From J005 sp964613235 (GTDB lineage: Bacteria; Pseudomonadota; Zetaproteobacteria; Mariprofundales; Mariprofundaceae): a DNA stretch of 27,121 nucleotides. Both the position numbers and the translations under genes were made by a program. The DNA lies in the NCBI GenBank assembly GCA_964613235.1, contig CAZTGM010000023.1:1-27121 (forward strand), given 5' to 3'. Of this stretch, positions 1-6,801 are shown in pieces. How positions within the stretch are numbered: the stretch's first letter is position 1; each line of letters opens with the position of its first letter. The notes beneath the pieces are model-generated. The model did not search any database. It saw only the letters and a list, made by a program, of their open reading frames with translations, and was not told the DNA's origin.

Positions 1-2
1 CG

Positions 3-815
3 CCGATTACCGAACTGGGTTTTGCCGGGCTTGGCGTGGGCGCGGCCATGGCGGGTTTGCGTCCGATCATCGAATTCATGACCTGGAATTTTGCCATTCT
101 GGCCATGGACCAGATCGTCAATGCGGCGGCGAAAATGCTCTATATGTCCGGAGGCATGTACAAGGTTCCGGTTGTCTTCCGTGGTGCCGGCGGTTCGGCG
201 GCGCGCGTGGCGGCCCAGCACTCGCAGGCGCTGGAAAACTGGATGGCCAATGTGCCGGGACTGAAGGTTGTCATGCCGTCGAATCCGGCCGATGCCAAGG
301 GGTTGCTGAAAGCGGCCATCCGTGATGACGATCCGGTGGTATTCATCGAGAACGAAATCAATTATGGCGACGTTGGCGAAGTGCCGGCCGGCGAATACAT
401 CATTCCGCTGGGTAAGGCTGATATCAAGCGCCAGGGTGCGGATATCACACTGGTCGCGCATTCACGCATGACTGGCTTTGCGTTGGCTGCGGCTGAGGAA
501 CTGGCCAAACAGGGCATCAATGCCGAAGTCATTGATCCACGTACGATCCGTCCGCTGGATGAGAAAACGATCCTGCAGTCGGTGGCCAAAACGAACCATT
601 GTGTTGTCATCGAGGAAGGATGGCGTTTTGCCGGTATCGGTGCGGAAATCTCGGCACGCATTATGGAGAAGGGCTTCGACGATCTCGATGCGCCGGTTTT
701 GCGTGTGACCGGCAAGGATGTACCGATGGCCTATGCTGCCAATCTGGAAGCACTGACCTTACCGAGTGTGGCTGAAATTGTTGAAGCCGCCCGTGTTGCC
801 ACGGGCCGCGCCTGA
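3..815 (+). CDS. pdhB: Pyruvate dehydrogenase E1 component, beta subunit (5' end cut off by window)
   Basis: This is the thiamine-diphosphate-dependent E1 beta subunit, which with E1 alpha decarboxylates pyruvate and passes the acetyl group to the lipoyl arm of E2. The reading frame is open from base 3, beginning PITELGFAGLGVGAAMAGLR, a stretch typical of the E1-beta pyrimidine-binding domain, so the true start lies upstream. About 270 residues are visible; the family is usually near 325, so some 55 N-terminal residues are missing. Further family signatures are QHSQALENWMANVPGLKVV and a C-terminal transketolase-type domain with IDPRTIRPLDEKTI. The E2 gene starts 28 bases downstream, and E1 alpha is expected just left of the window. 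The alternative, a branched-chain 2-oxoacid dehydrogenase E1 beta, is less likely given these motifs and the E2/E3 partners. Confidence 0.93.
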   Translation, partial: PITELGFAGLGVGAAMAGLRPIIEFMTWNFAILAMDQIVNAAAKMLYMSGGMYKVPVVFRGAGGSAARVAAQHSQALENWMANVPGLKVVMPSNPADAKGLLKAAIRDDDPVVFIENEINYGDVGEVPAGEYIIPLGKADIKRQGADITLVAHSRMTGFALAAAEELAKQGINAEVIDPRTIRPLDEKTILQSVAKTNHCVVIEEGWRFAGIGAEISARIMEKGFDDLDAPVLRVTGKDVPMAYAANLEALTLPSVAEIVEAARVATGRA

Positions 816-843
816 TGCGGAACAAGTAGAAACGGGGTAAACC

Positions 844-2124
844 ATGCCGATTGATGTTTTCATGACCCAGCTATCGCCAACGATGACCGAGGGCAAGATC
901 GCCCGTTGGCTGAAGAAGGAAGGTGATACGCTGGAGTCCGGCGAGATTATGGCCGAAGTTGAGACCGACAAGGCAACGATGGAAATGGAAGTCGTTGACG
1001 AGGGCATCCTGCATAAAATCCTGCAGCCGGAAGGCGCCGTGGTGCCGGTAGGTATGCCGATTGCCATCATTGCCGAGGAAGGAGAGGAAGTGCCGGATGA
1101 CTATCAGCCGGAAGGTGGGGAAGCGCCGGTGGAAACCCGGTCTGAAGAGGCAGCGGTAACAACGCCTGCACCTGCTGCCGTAGCGCCACAGGCACCGGCA
1201 GAGGAAGCGCCAGTGGCCAAAGCAGGCCGCATCAAGGCCAGCCCACTGGCCAGGCGTCTGGCCAAACAGAAAGGCATCAATCTGGCTGCCATCACAGGCA
1301 CCGGGCCGGGTGGCCGCATCGTCAAGGCCGATATTGAAAAAGCCGTTCGGCGCGGTATTAACCTGGGTGGAGCAACGGCTGCGACGGTCACGCCGCCGGT
1401 ACGGCCATTGCCGCAGGGTCCGTTGCCCTATCATGAAGACGAGTACGAGCGCGTTGAAAACACGATGATGCGCAAGGCCATTGCGCGTCGTCTGACCGAG
1501 TCCAAGCAGCATGTGCCGCATTTTTATCTGACTATTGATGTGGCCATGGATCGTCTCATGGATCTGCGTGCGCAACTGAATGAAGCCGCTGATGGTGCAT
1601 TCAGGCTCAGCGTGAACGATTTCATTATTAAGGCGGTGGCCAAGGCACTGGCGGATGTGCCGGCAGCCAATGCCAGCTGGACGGAAAGCCATACCCTGCA
1701 GCACAAACATGCCCATATTTCCGTGGCCGTGGCTATCGAAGGCGGTTTGATTACGCCGGTGATTCGCTTTGCCGAACAGAAGGGCATTGTGGATATTTCC
1801 AATGAGGTGAAGGAACTGGCCGGGCGTGCCCGTGCCGGTGAACTGAAGCCGGAGGAATATAGCGGCGGTACATTCTCCATTTCCAATCTCGGCATGTATG
1901 GTATCAAGCAGTTTGCGGCCATCGTGAATCCGCCGGAAGGGGCGATTCTGGCCGTGGGTGGCACCGAGGATCGTGCCGTTGTCGAGGATGGTCAGGTGGT
2001 CGTGAAGAAAATGATGAGCCTGACGCTCTCCTGCGATCATCGTGTCGTCGATGGTGCGGTGGGCGCGGAATTCCTGGCCGCACTGAAGAAACATCTGGAA
2101 ACGCCGGCCAGCGTTTTACTCTGA
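844..2124 (+). CDS. pdhC: Dihydrolipoamide acetyltransferase, E2 of pyruvate dehydrogenase
   Basis: E2 forms the core of the complex and moves the acetyl group from its lipoyl lysine to coenzyme A. The 426 residues show one lipoyl domain (about 1-80; lipoylated Lys43 in ETDKATMEME), an Ala/Pro/Glu-rich flexible linker (about 84-127), a peripheral-subunit-binding domain (about 129-168, RIKASPLARRLAKQKGI and GTGPGGRIVKADIEKA), a second linker, and the acyltransferase domain from about 200. The catalytic motif DHRVVDG (His399, Asp403) is intact. A single lipoyl domain and this length are usual for E2 proteins partnered with separate E1 alpha and beta chains. The gene starts at the ATG after AACGGGGTAAACC. 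Its lipoyl-domain DNA is almost identical to that of the next gene. Confidence 0.95.
   Translation: MPIDVFMTQLSPTMTEGKIARWLKKEGDTLESGEIMAEVETDKATMEMEVVDEGILHKILQPEGAVVPVGMPIAIIAEEGEEVPDDYQPEGGEAPVETRSEEAAVTTPAPAAVAPQAPAEEAPVAKAGRIKASPLARRLAKQKGINLAAITGTGPGGRIVKADIEKAVRRGINLGGATAATVTPPVRPLPQGPLPYHEDEYERVENTMMRKAIARRLTESKQHVPHFYLTIDVAMDRLMDLRAQLNEAADGAFRLSVNDFIIKAVAKALADVPAANASWTESHTLQHKHAHISVAVAIEGGLITPVIRFAEQKGIVDISNEVKELAGRARAGELKPEEYSGGTFSISNLGMYGIKQFAAIVNPPEGAILAVGGTEDRAVVEDGQVVVKKMMSLTLSCDHRVVDGAVGAEFLAALKKHLETPASVLL
916..1040 (+). repeat. 125-base direct repeat, copy 1 (E2 lipoyl domain)
   Basis: These 125 bases are identical to 2245-2369, with a constant offset of 1329 bases. They cover the centre of the lipoyl domain including the Lys43 codon. 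Flanking parts of the two domains are similar but carry scattered synonymous and missense changes. Confidence 0.95.
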
Positions 2125-2172
2125 CCAAGGTGGCCTGCCGTTGCAGGTCACAATAACGAACTGAGGTGAATC

Positions 2173-3981
2173 ATGCCGATTGATGTATTTATGACCCAGC
2201 TGTCGCCAACGATGACCGAGGGCAAGATCGTGCGCTGGCTGAAAAAGGAAGGTGATACGCTGGAGTCCGGCGAGATTATGGCCGAAGTTGAGACCGACAA
2301 GGCAACGATGGAAATGGAAGTCGTTGACGAGGGCATCCTGCATAAAATCCTGCAGCCGGAAGGCGCCGTCGTACCGGTCGGCACGCCGATTGCAGTCATT
2401 GCCGAGGAAGATGAAGAAGTCCCGGCCGATTACGAGCCGGAAGGCGCGTCGACGGATGCCGCATCCAAATCCTCGTCGGAAATACCGGTGGCCACGCCTG
2501 AACAGGTTGTGGAAACACTGGCGGCAGCGCAGGGTGAACATGAAGATGATGAGGAACTGCAGTTAAAGCCTGCCGGCGTGTTCAATGCCGATGGCGAATA
2601 TGATGTTGTTGTGATTGGCTCAGGCCCCGGCGGTTATGTCGCGGCGATTCGCGCAGCCCAACTGGGTCTGAAAACCGCCTGTATTGAATCCACGCATCTG
2701 GGCGGTATCTGCCTTAACTGGGGCTGTATTCCGACCAAGGCGCTGCTGCGCACGGCAGAACTGGTTAATGTGATCCGCCATCAGGGCACGGAGCTGGGGC
2801 TGGGAACGAGCGAGGTGTCGCCGGATCTGGCTGCAGCTGTAAAACGTTCACGCAAGATTTCGGGCAAGCTGAACAAGGGCATCGGTTTCCTGTTCAAGAA
2901 AAATGGCATCACGCATATCGAGGGGTTCGCGCGTTTCGAGTCGGATAACCGACTGATAGTCGAAAAAGACGGCAAGACCGAACAGGTAACGGCGAAGCAT
3001 ATTATCGTGGCAACCGGTGCACGTGCACGTGCATTCCCGGGCATGGATGTCGATGAACAGGTGGTTATCACCTACAAACAGGCGCTGGTGCCGGAGAAGA
3101 CACCGCAGGAACTGGTTGTCATTGGCTCGGGTGCCATCGGCATGGAGTTTGCCTATTTCTACAATGCTATGGGCTCGAAAGTGACGGTTATCGAAGCCGC
3201 CGAGCAGATTCTGCCGCTGGAAGATCATGAGATTTCCAAAGTCGTTGAACGCAGTTTCAAGAAGAATGGTATCCGGATTGTGACCGGTGCTATGGTCAAA
3301 TCGGCCAAAAACGTCGATGGTCGCGGTGTCGTCGAATACGAACGCAAGGGCAAATCGGAAACGATCGAGGGCGATCAGGTGCTGGTGGCCGTCGGCGTTA
3401 TCGGTAATACGGACAATATCGGTGCTGAGCATACATCCATGAAGGTGGAACGAAACACGATTGAGGTGGACGATTGGTATCGGACCGATCATCCGGGTGT
3501 TTACGCCATCGGTGATGTCATTGGCGCACCGGCATTGGCGCATGTCGCTTCACATGAAGGTATTGTCTGTGTTGAGGCCATTGCAGAAAAGCATCCGCAC
3601 AAGGTGGATTACAGCAATGTGCCGGGCTGCACCTATTGCCAGCCGCAGGTCGGTTCATGCGGCAAGACCGAGCAGCAATGCAAGGATGAGGGTATTCCGG
3701 TGAAGATTGGTCGCATGGCGTATGCGCCCAACGGCAAGGCCATGGGCCTGGGTGAAACCGAAGGCCTGGTGAAGACGATTTTCCATGCTGAAACCGGCGA
3801 GCTGCTGGGCGCACATATCGTTGGTGCGGAAGCCACCGAACTGATTGTGGCACTACAATTGGCACGCACGCTGGAAACAACGGAGGCGGAATTGATGCAT
3901 CATATGTTCCCGCATCCCACGCTTTCGGAAATGATCCACGAATCTGTGCTTGATGCCGAGGGCCGTGCAATTCATATCTGA
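2173..3981 (+). CDS. lpdA: Dihydrolipoamide dehydrogenase (E3) with N-terminal lipoyl domain
   Basis: E3 reoxidises the dihydrolipoyl arm using FAD and NAD+. The protein is 602 residues, about 125 longer than plain E3, because it begins with a full lipoyl domain (1-80, Lys43 in ETDKATMEME) and an acidic/alanine linker (about 84-140). The E3 part follows: FAD-binding GSGPGG (149-154), redox-active disulfide in GGICLNWGCIP (Cys180, Cys185), NAD-binding GSGAIG (near 315-320), FAD site YAIGDV, and a C-terminal dimer interface with the catalytic HPTLSE motif (His581, Glu586). Lipoyl-E3 fusions are known, for example the Neisseria p64k type. It lies 48 bases after E2 with a GAGGTGA ribosome site and ends the operon before a strong terminator. 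All key residues are present. Confidence 0.96.
   Translation: MPIDVFMTQLSPTMTEGKIVRWLKKEGDTLESGEIMAEVETDKATMEMEVVDEGILHKILQPEGAVVPVGTPIAVIAEEDEEVPADYEPEGASTDAASKSSSEIPVATPEQVVETLAAAQGEHEDDEELQLKPAGVFNADGEYDVVVIGSGPGGYVAAIRAAQLGLKTACIESTHLGGICLNWGCIPTKALLRTAELVNVIRHQGTELGLGTSEVSPDLAAAVKRSRKISGKLNKGIGFLFKKNGITHIEGFARFESDNRLIVEKDGKTEQVTAKHIIVATGARARAFPGMDVDEQVVITYKQALVPEKTPQELVVIGSGAIGMEFAYFYNAMGSKVTVIEAAEQILPLEDHEISKVVERSFKKNGIRIVTGAMVKSAKNVDGRGVVEYERKGKSETIEGDQVLVAVGVIGNTDNIGAEHTSMKVERNTIEVDDWYRTDHPGVYAIGDVIGAPALAHVASHEGIVCVEAIAEKHPHKVDYSNVPGCTYCQPQVGSCGKTEQQCKDEGIPVKIGRMAYAPNGKAMGLGETEGLVKTIFHAETGELLGAHIVGAEATELIVALQLARTLETTEAELMHHMFPHPTLSEMIHESVLDAEGRAIHI
2245..2369 (+). repeat. 125-base direct repeat, copy 2 (E3 lipoyl domain)
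   Basis: This is the second copy of the repeat at 916-1040, within the lipoyl domain of the E3 gene. Identity includes third-codon positions throughout, which points to recent duplication or gene conversion rather than protein-level selection alone. Confidence 0.95.
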
Positions 3982-4009
3982 CGGGTTGTAGCGTCCAGTC
4001 ATTCATGAG

Positions 4010-4036
4010 AAAGGGAGGCGAATGCCTCCCTTTTTT
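4010..4036 (+). terminator. Rho-independent terminator of the pyruvate dehydrogenase operon
   Basis: A perfect GGGAGGC / GCCTCCC stem (4013-4019 with 4024-4030) closes a GAAT loop and is followed by TTTTTT. Three upstream A residues can pair with the first T residues to extend the stem. It starts 28 bases after the E3 stop codon, which fits the end of the operon. Confidence 0.92.
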
Positions 4037-4055
4037 GTTCTTGCCTGATTCAGCT

Positions 4056-4080
4056 CCATTCCTGGCTCGGAGAGGAATGG
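4056..4080. repeat. Short perfect inverted repeat, hairpin
   Basis: CCATTCCT (4056-4063) and AGGAATGG (4073-4080) form a perfect 8-bp stem with a 9-base loop. Neither strand has a T run directly after the stem, so it is not a classic terminator. It lies between the operon terminator and the 3' end of the decayed lipoprotein gene. It may be a remnant 3' hairpin of that gene or have no function. Confidence 0.45.
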
Positions 4081-4125
4081 AAAAGCAAACTACAGGCAGT
4101 CTGAATACCAAGTGTTCATGAAAAA

Positions 4126-4463
4126 TTAATTACAGGTTCCAGTTGCAGGATTGTAAGTTGTACCGGGAGGGCACAATGGTCCTGCTGGCGTGGCAGTATT
4201 GTCGTTTTTGTTAGCATTGTAGAAGACAGCTGTTGCAGCGCCAATGGCTCTAGGCCAAGGGCAATCATCTCGCCCTTCGACAGGCCTTCGTCATCGTTGT
4301 GATAGCCAACATCATTGGTTGGCTCAGCCACATCGTTGGATACATACATGCTCACGGATTTTCCTTTCAGATCCACCTATGGCATGAATGCGATGCCACT
4401 TTGGGTTGCACATCCGCTTAAACCGAGCATGCCCATTATTGCTGCCATGGCTGCAGCTTTTTT
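4126..4463 (-). pseudogene. Decayed small lipoprotein gene (stop codon, frameshift, start lost)
   Basis: Read on the minus strand from 4463, the frame encodes KKAAAMAAIMGMLGLSGCAT, a lipoprotein signal peptide with lipobox LSGC. No start codon precedes the two lysines; the only in-frame ATG (4446-4448) would drop the basic N-region. After ATQSGIAFMP the frame meets TAG (4377-4379) and resumes with VDLKGKSVSMYVSNDVAEP, reaching GEMIALG. A different frame then carries GAATAVFYNANKND and ends LCPPGTTYNPATGTCN with TAA (4126-4128). Removing 14 bases (4240-4253), bounded by a GCCAA direct repeat, rejoins the two frames as IALGAATAVFYNANKND. The restored product would be a lipoprotein of about 100 mature residues. 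I do not recognise the family. Decay is the simplest reading; recoding is a remote alternative. Confidence 0.6.
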
Positions 4464-4699
4464 GCCTGTCTGCTATTGTAACGGCCTCTCCCTTAAAAGC
4501 ATCCTGTCTGTGATGGGGAATGTCCGGAAGTTGATGCAAACCCGGTGAGCTTAACATCTATGGGACTACATCATGTCGACATATCTCCACTGTCAGCGCT
4601 TGCCGAACCCTAACTCCCCTTTGTTTTGGGCATGGTACTTGCCGGGGCAGTCAATCGCGATGGCTTTTTGACGGGTTACAACAGTACCTCCGTACCGTC
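4464..4699. other. Intergenic stretch with no intact gene
   Basis: This stretch lies between the decayed lipoprotein gene and the stop of the lytic transglycosylase. No ribosome-site-backed ORF is present. About 4592-4699 gives protein-like translations in more than one frame: on the minus strand VVTRQKAIAIDCPGKYHAQN, ending in TGA near 4590-4600, and on the plus strand NSPLFWAWYLPGQSIAMAF. These may come from a gene remnant or a dispersed repeat, and I cannot decide between them. No terminator for the transglycosylase gene is obvious here. Confidence 0.4.
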
Positions 4700-6664
4700 T
4701 CAGAGCGTTGGTGTTGTGTGCTCGCGTTCAGCTACAATCCGGTGAGAAGCCGGCTGCGCCACGGTGCTGGTCATGGTCTGCTGCTGGTTTTTACGCCAGC
4801 CATAAACAACACGGAAGGCCATGACCTGTTGTACATAGCGCCGGGTTTCATTAAACGGAATAGATTCCACCCATATCCGGGTATTATCCACCGGGTTACT
4901 TGCCAGCCACTGTTTGACCCGGGAAGGGCCGGCGTTGTAGGCCGCGGCGGCATATTCGATATGTCCGAAGCGCTTGACCATATCGGACAAGTATGTGCTG
5001 CCCAGTCGGATATTGGTGCCGGGATCGAACAGATCAAAGGATTTGCGCAGGCGTAGCTGGCGCGCCACCTGTCTGGCGGTTGCTGGCATCAGTTGCATCA
5101 GCCCTTTGGCGCCGGTGCGCGAAACGGCCCGGTCATTGAAGGCGGACTCCTGACGAATGATGCTCCATATCGTGATATCATCGAGTTCGGTCAACCGGTC
5201 GGCCTGCTGGACATACGTCTCAAATGCGAGTGGGAAACGGTAATCCAGCGCATCAAGCTGACCGGCTTTGGCGATGGCGCGGATGGCCATGGTGTGCCAG
5301 CCCCAGGTTTTTGCGATAGCAGCGGCGGCCTGCCATTGCTCACGTTGACCATGGTTCAGTGCCAGCATCCACTCCCGTGTGGCCTTGCTGCTTTCATGCA
5401 GCAGCCACCATTCATGCGCACGAATCATGGCCGGATGCTCTTCCAGCGTCTGAATGGCTGTCTTCTGCAGCGGTAATTCGGAGGCATTAAACTGATAGGG
5501 TAGGTTCAGTTCCCGGGCGCTGAGGAAGCTGTAATAACCGCGTTCATCAGCAATGGATGTCAGCAGTTTACGGGCAGCCTTGTTTTTGCCAGCGTTTTTC
5601 AGCGCCTGGGCATGCCAGTACACCCAGCGTGCCTCGGCTGCCTGCCTGGCCGGCATGGCCGTAATCAGTTTGTGCACCAGTGGCCAGTTCTGCTGAATCA
5701 GTGCCAGCCGGACTTGCCATCCGCGCGTTTCGTCGGTCTGCGCTTCCGGCGGCAATGCCTCCAGCCATTTCAGTGCTTCCGGTTGATGACGTTTGGCGGC
5801 ACGCAACGCAAACGAGCGTTGCATGGCATGGTACTGCTGCAGGGTAAACAACGATGCCAGGCGTGACATCTGCTGTCGCGCCAGTGCCGGATCCTTGCGT
5901 GCCAGCCGGTGCAGCCCGTCCCTGACGATTATGCGTGCAATGCCTGCATCATGGATGGACTGAGGTGACCAAGTGACCAGAGCAGTATCGGGATGATTGG
6001 CAATGCCTTTCCATTGTTGCAGCCAGTTGCGTTCTGCTTTTGCCAGGCGTTTTGCCAGTTTCGAGGCTTCTTTCCAGTGGCCTTTTTTGAACACGTTTTC
6101 GATGCGTATCCATAATTCATCACGGGAAGGATGGCCTGCCTTGCGCCATGCCTGCTCAAAGGGATGCATCGCTGCCGTGATGGTACCACCAGATGTCCAG
6201 TAACGTGTGAAGCCGGAGAGCATTTGTGTGGCTGGTTCGGTATGCCACCGGGCGGTCAGAGTCGTTTGCGGCAGAGAACGGGCGATATAGGCGTGGCGCT
6301 TAACCTGTGCGGCGATATCGCCCCACTGCTCATGTCTGGCCAGGTACCTGATCCAGGCCAGACGCAGGTCACGGCTTTCCGGAATATTTGCATATTGCTG
6401 CAGTGCCTTTCTGGCCAGCCGGTCGTCATCATGGTATTTCAGTTGCCGGCGGGCATTCCAGATGTCGAGGTAGGGGTAGAGAGGGTAGCCTTGCAATTGG
6501 ACTTTGAGTTTCTTGTAGGTGTCTGTCTGATTGTGAAGCAGCGCATGTTTGATCTTCGGGAACAGCTCGCGCTGTTCATCGAGCGTGATGGTGGCCATTG
6601 CCTGGGCAGGGGTGAACAGAATTGCCAGCCAGGCAAGATGATAGCGAATGCTGCGGGGAATCAT
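4700..6664 (-). CDS. slt: Soluble lytic murein transglycosylase (Slt70 type)
   Basis: This periplasmic enzyme cleaves peptidoglycan between N-acetylmuramic acid and N-acetylglucosamine, forming 1,6-anhydromuropeptides. The 654 residues start with a signal peptide (about 1-21, MIPRSIRYHLAWLAILFTPA then QA). A long alpha-helical superhelical U/L region follows, and the C-terminal goose-lysozyme-like domain carries RQESAFN (catalytic Glu506), GAKGLMQLMPATA, and AYNAG near 576. Domain order and length match E. coli Slt70 (about 645 residues). A longer frame would start 48 bases upstream, but the ATG at 6662-6664 is preceded by GGAGGGAG with 10-base spacing and directly opens the signal peptide, so I chose it. 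The gene stands alone after smc with a 137-base gap, in which I see no confident promoter. Confidence 0.94.
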   Translation of the reverse strand: MIPRSIRYHLAWLAILFTPAQAMATITLDEQRELFPKIKHALLHNQTDTYKKLKVQLQGYPLYPYLDIWNARRQLKYHDDDRLARKALQQYANIPESRDLRLAWIRYLARHEQWGDIAAQVKRHAYIARSLPQTTLTARWHTEPATQMLSGFTRYWTSGGTITAAMHPFEQAWRKAGHPSRDELWIRIENVFKKGHWKEASKLAKRLAKAERNWLQQWKGIANHPDTALVTWSPQSIHDAGIARIIVRDGLHRLARKDPALARQQMSRLASLFTLQQYHAMQRSFALRAAKRHQPEALKWLEALPPEAQTDETRGWQVRLALIQQNWPLVHKLITAMPARQAAEARWVYWHAQALKNAGKNKAARKLLTSIADERGYYSFLSARELNLPYQFNASELPLQKTAIQTLEEHPAMIRAHEWWLLHESSKATREWMLALNHGQREQWQAAAAIAKTWGWHTMAIRAIAKAGQLDALDYRFPLAFETYVQQADRLTELDDITIWSIIRQESAFNDRAVSRTGAKGLMQLMPATARQVARQLRLRKSFDLFDPGTNIRLGSTYLSDMVKRFGHIEYAAAAYNAGPSRVKQWLASNPVDNTRIWVESIPFNETRRYVQQVMAFRVVYGWRKNQQQTMTSTVAQPASHRIVAEREHTTPTL

Positions 6665-6674
6665 ATTAGCATGT

Positions 6675-6682
6675 CTCCCTCC
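6675..6682 (-). promoter_or_regulatory. Ribosome binding site that sets the slt start
   Basis: GGAGGGAG on the minus strand lies 10 bases before the ATG at 6662-6664. It supports the shorter start, which begins with a signal peptide, over the upstream in-frame ATG at 6710-6712. Confidence 0.7.
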
Positions 6683-6801
6683 GATGGTCGAACAGCATAG
6701 CCACGAAATCATTTTTTCGCCAGTGCTTATCTTGGTTACTATGAAATGATGAATTGTCTTTGGGTTTAGGTATAGCGGAGGTTGATCGTAATTTAATTTG
6801 C

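Noticed and set aside
871..2094. Long minus-strand open frame of about 407 codons opposite the E2 gene
   Set aside because: It is a shadow of the E2 gene: His/Arg-rich text, no family motifs, and the plus-strand gene is certain.
2848..3543. Minus-strand open frame of 231 codons opposite E3
   Set aside because: It is antisense to a fully supported E3 with all catalytic motifs; no ribosome site or recognisable domain.
4324..4557. Minus-strand frame of 77 codons over the decayed lipoprotein gene
   Set aside because: The lipobox and conserved-looking text lie in a different minus frame; this one shows no motif.
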